Shown here in pieces: positions 1 to 10,620 of a stretch of DNA of 64,000 nt. The notes under the pieces were generated by a model that made no database searches, had not been told where the DNA came from, and saw only the letters and a program-made list of their open reading frames with translations. The first letter of the stretch is position 1. Each line of letters starts with the position of its first letter. Both the position numbers and the translations under genes were made by a program. Source of the DNA: Deltaproteobacteria bacterium (lineage in GTDB: Bacteria; Myxococcota_C; UBA6777). The DNA lies in the NCBI GenBank assembly GCA_002731275.1, contig PCBK01000080.1:1-64000 (forward strand). Direction: 5' to 3'.

Positions 1-151
1 GCACTTTGTTTTCGTTGTTTGATTGTTTTGTTGGACATGCAAACCCCTCAACCTGCAAAAAGATATAAACTTCATAACACATGCTATACATTTGTGCAAG
101 AAAAAAAGAAAGAAAAAAGAGACAAAACAAGGGTGGGCATTCATCCCTGCC

Positions 152-1753
152 CTAAAGAGCAGGGCCTTCTGCCTCCTTTTTGTGGTAAATCGCGAGCATA
201 TGTTCCCTGATCGGCTTGGGCAATGTCTCTGAATAGGCGAGCGCTTTGATGCCTTCTCGTGTGAGGTCGTTGTTCTCTAGAGCGAGATGAGTGAGCGCCG
301 GAAAGTTTGTTGAATGTGCCATGAATCTGGCACCTTTGTCTTCGATGTTGTTGAGCTGAAGGGAGAGCGTTTCGAGCTGAGGGGCCATCTTTGAGCGTGC
401 GAGGGCTCTCAAGCCTTCGTCTTTTGTGTTGTTGTAGTTGAGGAAGAGATGGGTGAGGTTTGTGAGGTGGGGAGCCTTTGCGAACGCGACGATACCTTCG
501 TCTTGGATGAAGTTTTGTTCGAGGTGAAGTGTGGTGAGTTGGCTGAGATAGGGTGAATGGGCGAGGGCTGTAATGCCTTTGCTGCCCAGCCTGTTTTGGG
601 TGAGTCTGAGCGTCGTGAGTTGCTGTATATTTGTGGATTGTGCGAGGGCTTCGATGCCTTCTGCGTTCAGCTCGTTTGCGCTCAGGTCGAGCTGGACGAG
701 GTTTGTGAGATAGGGGGAGTTGGCGAGGGCTTTGAGGCCTTCGTCGCCGATACTGTTGAAGTGCAGGTTGAGGTGGGTGAGCTGCTTGAATTGAGGGGCT
801 TGTGCGAGGGCCTTCATCGCGTCGGTGTTGAGTTTTGTGTTGTAGAGTCGGAGGCTCGTGAGGTGTGTGAGATACTTGGAGTTGGCGAGGGCTTGTGCGC
901 CACTTTCTTCGAGGCGGTTGCTGTCGAGATTGAGGTGGGTGAGGTTTGTGAGATAGGGAGAGTCGGCAATCTCTTCGATACCTTGGGGACCGATCATGCC
1001 GTAGGACAGGTCAAGGTGGGTGAGTTGGTTCAGGTGTGGTGCATCAGCGAGCTTACTCGCGCCGTTGTCCTCGATCTGGTTTCTTCCGACATAGAGATGC
1101 GTGAGTGAACGAAATTGTGAGGATTTGGACAGCGCGTTGAACCCGTGAACATCAATGTCATTACCGGAGATGTCGAGATGGGTGAGTTGTTCGAAGCCGG
1201 AAGCACGCGCGAGGTGTTTGATGCCTTTGTTTTGGATGCTGCTCCCGCCGAGCAAAAGTTGTTTGAGTCCTGTGAGCGTTGTGGACTCTGTGAGGGCTTC
1301 GATGCCTCTTGGACCGATGTTGCTGCAATAGAGGTTCAGTGTTTCGATCTGCTGAAGGTATGGGGACGCTGCGATGGATTGGATACCTTTGACACCAAAG
1401 TTGTTGTATCCGATGGAGAGTTTTGTGAGGAGTTGCATGTATGGGTGATGGGTGAGAGTGTGTGCTTCATCGCTATTCATCCCCAATCTTTCGGCGTTGA
1501 GGTGTTTGGCGAGGGGGGCATGAGAGGCCGGTTCACCGTTGGGAAAGTCCGGCCAAAAAGCGTCGAGTCTGATCTGCCTTGTGTGCTCGGGCCACGAGGC
1601 GAGATGTTGGAGGGCGTAAGTCAACCCGTTCTCTTTGTTGTCTTCTGCTCGCCAGCGCCCGAAGAGGGAGAAGATCTGTGCAAATGTCTGCTGTGAGTGT
1701 GTCTGTGTCAAAAGCAGTCGCAATTGTGAGAAGGGGTCATCCTGGTGTGTCAT
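152..1753 (-). CDS. Leucine-rich-repeat protein (RI-like LRRs) with conserved N-terminal domain
   Basis: The 533-residue product has two parts. Residues 1-80 form a helical-looking domain with a conserved block (LASWPEHTR, then WPDFPNGEP). From about residue 95 to 520 there are roughly 15 leucine-rich repeats of 24-27 residues, pattern LTxLxxLxLxxNxIxxEGxxALAxSP. This repeat type resembles the ribonuclease-inhibitor/NLRC-like class and normally forms a protein-binding solenoid. No signal peptide or membrane helix is seen, so a cytoplasmic location is likely. The same N-terminal block occurs in the next two genes to the right, so this is one of three tandem paralogues. Partner and function are unknown. 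A 6-bp inverted repeat (CCCTGC...GCAGGG, 145-164) overlaps the stop codon but lacks a convincing T-run. Confidence 0.85.
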   Translation of the reverse strand: MTHQDDPFSQLRLLLTQTHSQQTFAQIFSLFGRWRAEDNKENGLTYALQHLASWPEHTRQIRLDAFWPDFPNGEPASHAPLAKHLNAERLGMNSDEAHTLTHHPYMQLLTKLSIGYNNFGVKGIQSIAASPYLQQIETLNLYCSNIGPRGIEALTESTTLTGLKQLLLGGSSIQNKGIKHLARASGFEQLTHLDISGNDIDVHGFNALSKSSQFRSLTHLYVGRNQIEDNGASKLADAPHLNQLTHLDLSYGMIGPQGIEEIADSPYLTNLTHLNLDSNRLEESGAQALANSKYLTHLTSLRLYNTKLNTDAMKALAQAPQFKQLTHLNLHFNSIGDEGLKALANSPYLTNLVQLDLSANELNAEGIEALAQSTNIQQLTTLRLTQNRLGSKGITALAHSPYLSQLTTLHLEQNFIQDEGIVAFAKAPHLTNLTHLFLNYNNTKDEGLRALARSKMAPQLETLSLQLNNIEDKGARFMAHSTNFPALTHLALENNDLTREGIKALAYSETLPKPIREHMLAIYHKKEAEGPAL

Positions 1754-1876
1754 GTTGTCGTTCCATCATCGCTGTGCCTTTGGTTTTTGTCTGTATTCTT
1801 GTTGGATGACCATGCTCCGGATGTCACGTTTTATGAGTTCAAAAGCTGGGCCACCTTCTAGAGAGATAGGTGAATG

Positions 1877-2320
1877 TCAATCTACACTGATTTTTGTGAG
1901 TTTGTTAAGGTGGGGAGAGTTCGCGATTGCGCTCTTTCCTTCGTCTCCAAATCGATTCCCTTCGAGTTCGAGTGTTTGGAGGTTTGCGAGGTGGGGGGCA
2001 TTTGCGAGTGCTTTGACCCCCTCGACTCCGATTTGGTTGAAGGAGAGGTTGAGTGCGTGAACGAGTTCAAAGGGAGCGCTTGGCTGGGAGTATGGGAAGT
2101 TTGGCCAGCATTGTTTTAAGGTGGCTTCTCTGTGCGTATCGGGCCAGGATGAGAGGTGTTCTTGGGCGTATGCGATTGCCATTTCTTTCGAGGATTCGTG
2201 ATGTTGGGTCTCTTCTTCGTCCCATTTCTCGAAAAGCTCGATAATTTGCAAGAAACCCTCTTTTGAGGGGTTCTCTACTAGGAGCGTTCGGAGTGTCGCA
2301 AAGTGTTCGTTGTCTGTCAT
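1877..2320 (-). CDS. Short LRR paralogue, probable truncated duplicate of the next gene
   Basis: The 147-residue product starts MTDNEHFATL, and its first ~75 residues are almost identical to those of the neighbouring 569-residue LRR gene (2519-4228). About 30 bp of upstream sequence, including the GGGAA ribosome-site region, is shared as well, which fixes the start at 2320 rather than at an upstream in-frame ATG (2437). After the shared domain only two LRR units remain (LNLSFNQIGVEGVKALA, LELEGNRFGDEG), then a stop. It is therefore either a degenerate or partial copy, or a minimal paralogue. The frame is intact. No function can be assigned beyond LRR-type protein binding. Confidence 0.6.
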   Translation of the reverse strand: MTDNEHFATLRTLLVENPSKEGFLQIIELFEKWDEEETQHHESSKEMAIAYAQEHLSSWPDTHREATLKQCWPNFPYSQPSAPFELVHALNLSFNQIGVEGVKALANAPHLANLQTLELEGNRFGDEGKSAIANSPHLNKLTKISVD

Positions 2321-2518
2321 TGTGTTCCCATTTGGCTCGTTGGTCTTGGATGTTTTGTCTGTGTTGTTGTTTGCATGATACATCCTTATCAATATCCGAA
2401 CCCACCTTTTCCACTTTTGACAGAGACGACAGACCATACTGTTGAGCCCACTGAGAACTCATAGCCCAATGGTTTGAAAAAGAGACTCTCCTTTCCCCTG
2501 CCACATAACCCCCTTTGT

Positions 2519-4228
2519 TTAATAAAATCTCACGTTTGCCTTCTGCGAAGATTCCATGAGCGCGTTCCATACTTCGTCCTCTATCTCGTTGCCGAAGAGG
2601 ATGAGTTTTTTGAGGTTTGCGAGGTGAGGAGAGTGGGCGAGTGCTTTGGCTCCCTCAGCCCCAATCTGGTTTGAGGAAAGATCGAGTTCTTTGAGGTTTG
2701 TAAGGTGAGGAGAGTGGGCGAGTGCTTTGGCTCCTTCGTCTCCAATCTGGTTTAAGCGGAGGTCAAGCATTTGGAGGTTTGTAAGGTGAGGAGAGTGGGC
2801 GAGCGCTTTGGCTCCTTCGTCCTCTATCTCGTTGTTGGAGAGGTCAAGCACTTGGAGGTTTGTGAGGTGAGGAGAGTGGGCGAGCGCTTTGGCTCCCTCA
2901 GCCCCAATCTGGTTGTAGGAAAGATTGAGTGTGGCAAGGTTTGGTACTCTTGCGAGCGCTTTGGCCCCTTCGTCCTCTATCTCGTTATGGGAAAGATTGA
3001 GTTCTTTGAGGTTTGTGAGGTGAGGAGAGTGGGCGAGCGCTTTGGCTCCCTCAGCTCCAGTATCGTTATAGGAGAGGTTAAGCGTTTGGAGGTTTGTGAG
3101 ATAAGGCGAACTTGCGAGTGCTTTGGCCCCTTCGTCCTCTATCTCGTTATGGGAAAGATTGAGTTCTTTGAGGTTTGTGAGGTGAGGAGAGTTGGCGAGC
3201 GCCTTGGCTCCTTCGTCTCCAATCTGGTTTGAGGAAAGATCGAGTTCTTTGAGGTTTGTGAGGTGAGGAGAGTGGGCGAGTGCTTTAGCTCCCTCAGCTC
3301 CAATCTGGTTTAAGCAGAGGTCAAGCACTTGGAGGTTTGTGAGGTGAGGAGAGTGGGCGAACGCTTTGGCTCCTTCGTCTCCAATCTGGTTATGGGAAAG
3401 ATTGAGTGTGGCAAGGTTTGGTAATCTTGCGAGCACTTTTGCGCTTTCAGCTCCAATCCTGTTGTTGTGTAGGTCGAGTTCTTTGAGCTTCGTGAGGTTT
3501 GCGAGTGTTCGTGTGCCCTCATCTTTGATGAAGTTGCCTTCGAGGTAAAGTGTCGTGAGGTGTGCAAGATATTTTGAATTTCCGATCTCTTGCGTTCCCT
3601 TGTTCTCGGTCTGGTTTCCGGAAAGGTTGAGCGTTCTGAGATTTGTGAGATAAGGGGAGTTTGCGATGGCCTCCGTTCCTTCAAACTCTATGTAATTGTA
3701 AGAAAGATCGAGCGTGGTGAGGTTTTTGAGGTGAGGAGCTGCCGCAAGTGCTTTCGCTCCCTCTTTTTTTATGTGTGAACTGAAAAGAACGAGTGTGGTG
3801 AGGTTTTTGAGGTGAGAGGAGCGCGCGATGGCCTCTGCTCCCTCGGCATTGATGTGGTAGACGTTTGAAAGGCGGAGGGCCGTAAGATTTGTGAAGATTG
3901 GTGAGTCTGTGATTGTTCGCATTACCTTTGTTCCGAAATCTTCAAATGTGGTGGAGTCAAGTGAGCGAATGAGCACAGAAGATGCGATAGGCTCGGCGTG
4001 TGGGTATGTGGGCCAAAATTGTTTTAAGGTGGCTTCTCTGCACGTATCAGGCCAGGATGAGAGGTGTTTTTGGGCGTATGCGATTGCCATTTCTTTCGAG
4101 GGTTCATGATGCTGGGGCTCTTCTTTGTCCCACTTTTCGAAAAGCTCGATAATTTGCAAGAAACCCTCTTTTGAGGGGTTCTCTGCCAGGAGTGTTCGGA
4201 GCGTTGCAAAGTGTTCATTGTCTGTCAT
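2519..4228 (-). CDS. Leucine-rich-repeat protein with near-identical 27-residue repeats
   Basis: The 569-residue product has the ~85-residue N-terminal domain shared with its two neighbours (FLQIIELFEKW, LSSWPDTCREATL, WPTYPHAEP). About 16-17 leucine-rich repeats follow, most of the form LTNLKELDLSxNxIxxEGAKALAHSPH. The repeat unit is 27 residues (81 bp), with a 24-residue variant (ALARVPNLATLNLS). Neighbouring units are very similar at the DNA level, which suggests recent internal expansion or gene conversion. No signal peptide is visible. It is probably a cytoplasmic protein-interaction scaffold. The short paralogue at 1877-2320 carries the same 5' leader, consistent with tandem duplication. 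Confidence 0.85.
   Translation of the reverse strand: MTDNEHFATLRTLLAENPSKEGFLQIIELFEKWDKEEPQHHEPSKEMAIAYAQKHLSSWPDTCREATLKQFWPTYPHAEPIASSVLIRSLDSTTFEDFGTKVMRTITDSPIFTNLTALRLSNVYHINAEGAEAIARSSHLKNLTTLVLFSSHIKKEGAKALAAAPHLKNLTTLDLSYNYIEFEGTEAIANSPYLTNLRTLNLSGNQTENKGTQEIGNSKYLAHLTTLYLEGNFIKDEGTRTLANLTKLKELDLHNNRIGAESAKVLARLPNLATLNLSHNQIGDEGAKAFAHSPHLTNLQVLDLCLNQIGAEGAKALAHSPHLTNLKELDLSSNQIGDEGAKALANSPHLTNLKELNLSHNEIEDEGAKALASSPYLTNLQTLNLSYNDTGAEGAKALAHSPHLTNLKELNLSHNEIEDEGAKALARVPNLATLNLSYNQIGAEGAKALAHSPHLTNLQVLDLSNNEIEDEGAKALAHSPHLTNLQMLDLRLNQIGDEGAKALAHSPHLTNLKELDLSSNQIGAEGAKALAHSPHLANLKKLILFGNEIEDEVWNALMESSQKANVRFY
2590..3500 (-). repeat. Tandem 81-bp LRR-coding repeats
   Basis: Inside the LRR gene, successive ~81-bp units repeat with only a few differences; the plus-strand signature is gaggtttgtgaggtgagg recurring at about 81-bp intervals. 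A 72-bp variant encodes the 24-residue units. This is an array prone to expansion, contraction and assembly collapse. Confidence 0.8.
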
Positions 4229-4255
4229 TGTGTTCCCATTTGGCTCGTTGGATCG

Positions 4256-6100
4256 TCAAAAAAGGACATTGAATCCAAGCTGGAGTTGAAAGAGCGCGAG
4301 TGGTGGATTGGAGTCCTGAAAGAAACCCCCCGGAAAGAACAAGTCGATCTGTAAGACCGGACGAAGCCATGAGAGGAGCTTGTACGTCGCGAGAAGATTC
4401 ATCTCCAAACCGTAGAAGTGATCGGCTTGTTGGTCCTCACCTATCTTTGTGGGCAAGGTATGAGAGAAGAGCGGTGCGGAGGTGAATTTCAGCTCCATCT
4501 GATCTTCGACATAGTAACGCATGATGAGCCCCATCGCGAGAAATCCATTCCCTGATATCCCTGAGATGCTGATACCTGGACGCGATGAATAATCGTTGAT
4601 TCCGCCTTGAAAGAACACATGTGTATACCGTAGCTGTGGTGAGATCCCCATGAACGTGTGAGCGTACGCAGGATTCGCGGAGTTAAAGTTGTCACCGGAG
4701 GCGAACAACATAAAAAAGGTCGTCGTAAAGGCCGGATTCCATTGGTAGGTCAGCGTCAACTCGCTGGAGAATGCGAGCCCCGTGATATGTTTATCCTGGA
4801 TGTCTGGAGAGAAGGGGTCATCGTCTCCTTCGGAGATGTTGGTCAGTGTCGTCCCTGAGGCCCACTCACTGTGAGACGCTGGTAATTGTAGTTTCGGGCT
4901 TTTTGGAAGCCCTACCTGCATTTTGGAGAGATACAAAATAGCTTGGCCTTTGACACGTAGTTTCCCAAGCCGCGTCTTTCCATGCAGACCAAACCATACG
5001 TGATGTCCCGATGAGTCTGGGATTGTACAGGTTTGTTCATAGGGGATCAGGATGCTCTCATCGAGTGGACAGAGCTGTGGGTCTTGTCCGTTTTTCTCGC
5101 GCGTGGCGTTGTCTTGTTCGCAGGCTTCTTGCTGTTGTCTCGTCTCCTTAGGCAACAGCGACTTGAGGGCGTCCATGTCGGGGGCGGCATAACACGAGAG
5201 CTTGGGGTTTTCACCGCTGATCTTGTAGAGTTTTTCGTTCCACTCATTGGCAAAGATGTCCTGCCAGAGCGGAAGAAGGAGTTGGCCTGCGAGATGATTT
5301 CCATCGTATAGGTAGGACGCGAAGACGCCAAATTGATGGTCTTTGTGGGGTGTCCAGGTGACGTCGAGATGGAGAACAGGGCTGGTCTTGCGGGCTTGTG
5401 TGAAGGATGAGTCGGGCAAAAATGCGTTGAATGTCAGATGAAGAGGCGGAGCTTTGGGGAGCTTTTTGAAGTTGACCTCAAAGCGCACCCCCAATCCATA
5501 GTTGTCGTAGATGAAGCCATTTCCGAGAGTGTAGCGCATCATCCCGGCGGATAGGTGGAAGACCTTTCGCTTATCCGGGTAAACAGAGACGTAGAGCTCA
5601 CGTAGAAAGAAACTCTCCATCAAGAACCACGGCGCGATCTGACAGTGTTCATTGGTGAGCTGTGTGCGTCCCTGCTGTTGGAGTTGTTGGACTTGTTGTT
5701 CACATTGTGTTTGCAGTTGGGACAAGAGGTCGTTTTCTGTGGAGGTGGTGTTGAGGCGGCGGTTGTTGAGGAGGACAGAGAAGCGGTTGTCTTCATCTGT
5801 TTTGCCGTAATTACCGATGAAGAGTTGTCCGATGTCGAGTGTCGCGTAGAGCTCGAATTGGTCGTTGAAGTGAAGAAGTCCAAGCGCGCCGAGGAGGATT
5901 TGCGCACCTGTGCGTTGTTGATCGAAGCGTAGCGGCTTGCTCGTAGGATTGAAGAAGTTGTTTTGTTGTGTAAAACGGACACCACCGTGGACAGCACCGA
6001 CGAACTCAAGAGCGTGGCTGTTGTGTGAGCAGAGGAGGACACAACATAACACCAGCCATCGTAGAGATCGGATGATTAGGGATGCGATTGTTGTCTGCAT
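4256..6100 (-). CDS. Probable outer-membrane beta-barrel protein
   Basis: The 614-residue product begins with a signal peptide (MQTTIASLII..., hydrophobic RWLVLCCVLLCS, then an SHA-L cleavage region). The body is rich in alternating aromatic and hydrophobic strands (FELYATLDIGQLFIG, GLGVRFEVNF, LRYTHVFFQGG, LKFTSAPLFS) and ends in an aromatic-terminated strand (LQLGFNVLF), as beta-barrel outer-membrane proteins do. A loop around residues 290-340 has several cysteines. I chose the ATG at 6100 because a GAGGCAG site precedes it and it places the signal peptide at the N-terminus; the frame stays open up to 6205. No family or substrate is recognised. The gene lies divergently from tgt. Confidence 0.65.
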   Translation of the reverse strand: MQTTIASLIIRSLRWLVLCCVLLCSHNSHALEFVGAVHGGVRFTQQNNFFNPTSKPLRFDQQRTGAQILLGALGLLHFNDQFELYATLDIGQLFIGNYGKTDEDNRFSVLLNNRRLNTTSTENDLLSQLQTQCEQQVQQLQQQGRTQLTNEHCQIAPWFLMESFFLRELYVSVYPDKRKVFHLSAGMMRYTLGNGFIYDNYGLGVRFEVNFKKLPKAPPLHLTFNAFLPDSSFTQARKTSPVLHLDVTWTPHKDHQFGVFASYLYDGNHLAGQLLLPLWQDIFANEWNEKLYKISGENPKLSCYAAPDMDALKSLLPKETRQQQEACEQDNATREKNGQDPQLCPLDESILIPYEQTCTIPDSSGHHVWFGLHGKTRLGKLRVKGQAILYLSKMQVGLPKSPKLQLPASHSEWASGTTLTNISEGDDDPFSPDIQDKHITGLAFSSELTLTYQWNPAFTTTFFMLFASGDNFNSANPAYAHTFMGISPQLRYTHVFFQGGINDYSSRPGISISGISGNGFLAMGLIMRYYVEDQMELKFTSAPLFSHTLPTKIGEDQQADHFYGLEMNLLATYKLLSWLRPVLQIDLFFPGGFFQDSNPPLALFQLQLGFNVLF

Positions 6101-6234
6101 CTGTGTTTGCTGCCTCGTTGCTTTGGTCGTCACGAGAAGGCCATGTGGGCTGGTGTGGGAATAGAAAAAAGAGACTCCTCCTTTTGGACAACACAAAGAT
6201 ATCACACTTTGTTGCTGTTTGCTGATGATTGAGG

Positions 6235-6263
6235 TTGAGAAAGGGGGTGGTGTCCGTTATATT
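6235..6263 (+). promoter_or_regulatory. Predicted sigma-70-type promoter for tgt
   Basis: TTGAGA (6235-6240), 17-bp spacer, TATATT (6258-6263), followed by about 85 bp of leader to the tgt start. Hexamer quality and spacing are close to consensus. Prediction from sequence only. Confidence 0.5.
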
Positions 6264-6337
6264 GCAGGCGCAATTGTAGGGCCGATCCAAGAAAAAGGTC
6301 TTCATCTTCACCAAAGAAGCCAGTGTTGTGCTGGTAG

Positions 6338-7468
<1,131 letters not shown>

Positions 7469-8875
7469 TTAGAGTTTCTTTTTGTCTGGTGGGGGGAGGG
7501 TGGATTTCTTTGTGGGGGGAATGACGGTCGTTTGTTTCTCTTTGAGATAGCTGTGTGCGGACTTGACGTCACTCTCTTTTTTGTCGTGTGTATGGCTCTT
7601 CGAAGCTTCGGCCTCTTCTTTTGTGGAGATCGCCTTGAGAGAAGGGCGCGGTAGTCTCGCGTTTTCGGAGAGGAGCTTTTCGGCTTCTTCTGGTGTGATC
7701 GGTGCGGGAGCTTTACCGAGACGTTTGGGTGGGGGGAGTGGAACGGGTTCTGTGATCAGGCTGCGGATGGTGTTGTGGATGATCGGACGAAAACGTCTTA
7801 TCTCAATGTTGTCGCGACTTGGGTGGACGCGGTTGGTGAGCAGGACAATCACGACGTCATCTTCGGGGTCAAGCCACATCGAACAACCTGTGAATGCGAG
7901 GTGTCCGACACTCGATGCTGAGTAATGACTACCTGCGGAGCTGCCTTCAGGGGAGGGCGTGTCCCATCCGAGTGTCCACGTTGTGTTGGGGACCATCGGC
8001 TGAATCGACCAAAATGTCTGCACGAGCTCTTGTGGCAAAAAGTCCATCGCGCCGTGATAGCAACGCAGCATCGTGAGGGAGAAGCGATGGATGTCAGCGG
8101 CTGTTGAAAAGAGCCCTGCGTGTCCTGCGACGCCGCCCATCGCGTGGCAGTTGGAGTCGTGGACTTCACCGACGAGGACACGTTTACGCCAGGGACAATC
8201 TTCGGTCGCGACGACTTGTCGCCCCTTGAGTAATTGCTGCTTTTTGTCTTCTTGCCAAAGCGGAAGGAAAAATGTGTCTTCCATTCCAAGTGGCAAAAAG
8301 ATCTCATTGCGGCAGTATTCATGAAAGGGTGTCTGTGTGAGCTGTTCGACGAGGTAACCTAAAACGATGTAGCCGAGATCGCTGTAAACAGTCTCTGTTT
8401 CAGGGGGGCGACTCTCAAGTCCTGCGATCTTTTCGACGACCCATTTTACAGCTTGTGGTCCGTAGTCAGGGCCTCGACCCTCCTGGTTGAGGGCTTCGAG
8501 CTCTTCGTAGAATTTTACGTGTGCGTCGAGACCGCTGCAATGGCTGAGGAGGTGTCGGATGGTGATGTCTTTTTTGCCTTTCTTTCCGAAGATCGGCAAG
8601 TGTTTGTAAATGGGGGTGTCGAGCTCGGTCTCTTTGGAGTCGATGAGTTGCATGATCGCGGTGACGGTTGCGACAGGTTTGGTGAGGGAGGCGACATCGA
8701 AGAGGGCCTGTGTGACGATGGGGACGGGGTCGGGGGAGAGCGTTGCGTTTCCGACAGCGTGGTCATATTGGACGGAGCTTTTTTTGGACGCACAGACAAC
8801 GGCACCGGGAAAGATGCCTTTGCGAGAGGCTTCACGGAGAAGTTGGATAACGGGATCGTTGTTGGAGATAGACAT
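7469..8875 (-). CDS. Serine hydrolase, class C beta-lactamase/PBP-like family
   Basis: The 468-residue product belongs to the beta-lactamase-related serine hydrolases. The active-site SxxK motif is SLTK at residues 63-66 (VASLTKPVAT). The Tyr motif is YSD in VYSDLGYIVLG, and the third motif resembles HLAFTG in SVGHLAFTGCSMW. Such enzymes act on peptides, D-amino-acid peptides or esters, and the exact substrate cannot be read from sequence. No signal peptide is seen, which would put it in the cytoplasm unless the start is misplaced. The last ~90 residues are Lys/Ser/Pro-rich and low complexity, outside the usual fold. It is convergent with tgt, stop to stop. Confidence 0.85.
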   Translation of the reverse strand: MSISNNDPVIQLLREASRKGIFPGAVVCASKKSSVQYDHAVGNATLSPDPVPIVTQALFDVASLTKPVATVTAIMQLIDSKETELDTPIYKHLPIFGKKGKKDITIRHLLSHCSGLDAHVKFYEELEALNQEGRGPDYGPQAVKWVVEKIAGLESRPPETETVYSDLGYIVLGYLVEQLTQTPFHEYCRNEIFLPLGMEDTFFLPLWQEDKKQQLLKGRQVVATEDCPWRKRVLVGEVHDSNCHAMGGVAGHAGLFSTAADIHRFSLTMLRCYHGAMDFLPQELVQTFWSIQPMVPNTTWTLGWDTPSPEGSSAGSHYSASSVGHLAFTGCSMWLDPEDDVVIVLLTNRVHPSRDNIEIRRFRPIIHNTIRSLITEPVPLPPPKRLGKAPAPITPEEAEKLLSENARLPRPSLKAISTKEEAEASKSHTHDKKESDVKSAHSYLKEKQTTVIPPTKKSTLPPPDKKKL

Positions 8876-8925
8876 CGTGTATTCCTGGGTGTGATGGGGG
8901 AGGGGGAACGAGAGCGTGTGGTGGT

Positions 8926-10620
8926 TTACTTGTTGAGCAGGTTTTGCGCCTTTTTGAAGATCTTGTCTGTGCGTGGGACGAAACGGCTGGCTTTACGTAG
9001 GAGCTGCTTTCCTTGGGCGGGGTTACTCGCGAGGAGCTGCTCGCCATCCTTGAGGTATTTGGCGGCGAGCGCGCGGAGCTCTTTGAGCTTCGCTTTGCTT
9101 GTGCTGTTTCTGGGGTAGTAGCGGCTCGCTGTCTGGAAGTGTCGGAAGGCGATGCCGTTTTGTTGTCGACTCATGGAGAGAAGGCCACGAGACACGTACA
9201 TGTTTGCGAGCATCATACGAATTTGTCTTGTGTATCGGCTGTTTCCGTCGGCGATCTCTCGGTCGAGGTTGAAAGACTTCAGCAGCGCAGGGATCGCGAC
9301 GCTGGTGTTGCGGTTGTTGTGAGCGAGACGACCTTTGCGGAAGGCCATTTGGAATTTCTTGGTGTTGCTGTACTTCTCAGTTTGGTTTGTTTTTTTGAAA
9401 TGCTTGAGCGCTTTGTCGATCTGTCCAACGCGATAGAAGGTGATCCCTGGATCAATTTTGGGTGCGACTGGACGTCTCTCAACAGGTGGCTCAGGTCGTT
9501 TGGGTGGGATGCGCTCTTTGGCTTTGAGGTAGATTTTTTTCCACCGCTTGGTCTCAGAGGTCCACTCTTTGTAGTAACGGATGTAGCGTCTTTTTCGCTT
9601 GGAGTAGAAGCGGTAGATTTTGCTACGTTTGACCACGACGCGTTTTTTGGGTGGTGGTTGTGGTGCGACTCTTGGTGTGGGTTTGGGGATCTTTTGCTCG
9701 ATTTTGAAGCGCAGGTTCCAGACAGTATCAGCAAAGACACTCCCTGCAGCGAGCTGTTGGTCGGCTTCTTTGGTGGCCTGGAGGGCGTCTTTGTAGTTAC
9801 CTCGCTTGAAGAAAATTTTGGCCTTACGAAGCTTCTGTGCCACCATCTCTTCGGACTTAACATCGTTGAGCCGCTGTGTGATCTCGGGGTTTTTGGGGTC
9901 GAGACGCAGCGCTTTATGGAAGGCGAACTTAGCATCACGCCACTTGCGTTGTTTGTAGTGGTTGATCCCTGTCTCAAGGAGCTCTTGCGCTTGCTGTTTG
10001 TTGATCTTTTCTTCATCGACAGGTGGGAACAATTGCATGTACGCGAACGCGCCGCCACCGATCAACAAGACGGCGAGCAGGAGAGCGAAAACGAGCCCTT
10101 TGGAGGAGCCTCCACCTGTCGTGGTGAGTGATTCACCGATGACGCGAAATTGGATCAGGGCTTTTCCGACCTGGATACGATCACCGTGTGAGAGCTTGAC
10201 GGTCTCTTTTTTGTGTCGTTTGCTGTTGATCGCAGTACCGTTACCACTTCCGAGATCTTCGAGGACATAATGTCCTTCGCGTTGGTGGATTTTGAAGTGG
10301 TAGCGACTGACCGCTGGGTCTGGGAAGGAGATGGTGTTATCTCTTTCGCGACCGAAGGTGACGGTTGGTTCGACGAGCGTGAACTCCTCTCCTTGTTCGA
10401 TGCCATCGAGCACGACGAGTTTTGCGAGGGGAGCGAGCGGGCTCATCAGCTGGTCATGCAGGAGGGTTTTATCACTGGAGTTGTCACCTCCAACAGCAGA
10501 AGGGTCGACAATCGTCGGTGCGCCAACAGCAGGTGCGTTGAAGGGGGATTGGAGCGGACTATCTGATGCGACGACGGTGGCGTCATTGTCTGCAAATGGA
10601 TTTTTTTCGTTGTGGCTCAT
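8926..10620 (-). CDS. FHA-domain membrane protein with TPR-like C-terminal region
   Basis: The 564-residue product has an FHA phosphothreonine-binding domain at about residues 75-160, with TFGRERDN, the SRYH motif and GSGNGT all present. A single membrane helix follows at about 178-197 (FALLLAVLLIGGGAFAYM). Beyond it are TPR-like helical repeats (ELLETGINHYKQRKWRDAKFAFHKALRLDPKNPE) and a basic segment. Topology suggests a cytoplasmic FHA domain and an extracytoplasmic repeat region. FHA domains read out Ser/Thr-kinase phosphorylation, and kinases are encoded elsewhere in the window. A second FHA gene lies immediately upstream on the same strand, 130 bp away. Confidence 0.85.
   Translation of the reverse strand: MSHNEKNPFADNDATVVASDSPLQSPFNAPAVGAPTIVDPSAVGGDNSSDKTLLHDQLMSPLAPLAKLVVLDGIEQGEEFTLVEPTVTFGRERDNTISFPDPAVSRYHFKIHQREGHYVLEDLGSGNGTAINSKRHKKETVKLSHGDRIQVGKALIQFRVIGESLTTTGGGSSKGLVFALLLAVLLIGGGAFAYMQLFPPVDEEKINKQQAQELLETGINHYKQRKWRDAKFAFHKALRLDPKNPEITQRLNDVKSEEMVAQKLRKAKIFFKRGNYKDALQATKEADQQLAAGSVFADTVWNLRFKIEQKIPKPTPRVAPQPPPKKRVVVKRSKIYRFYSKRKRRYIRYYKEWTSETKRWKKIYLKAKERIPPKRPEPPVERRPVAPKIDPGITFYRVGQIDKALKHFKKTNQTEKYSNTKKFQMAFRKGRLAHNNRNTSVAIPALLKSFNLDREIADGNSRYTRQIRMMLANMYVSRGLLSMSRQQNGIAFRHFQTASRYYPRNSTSKAKLKELRALAAKYLKDGEQLLASNPAQGKQLLRKASRFVPRTDKIFKKAQNLLNK

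Noticed and set aside
145-164. Inverted repeat at the end of the first LRR gene as an intrinsic terminator
   Set aside because: 6-bp stem overlapping the stop, with no T-run on the transcribed strand.
557-1108. 183-codon open frame antisense to the first LRR gene
   Set aside because: Mirror of the repetitive LRR coding; composition follows repeat codons and there is no ribosome site.
8453-9118. 221-codon open frame on the plus strand across the serine hydrolase and FHA genes
   Set aside because: Antisense to two well-supported genes with clear motifs; no domain seen.
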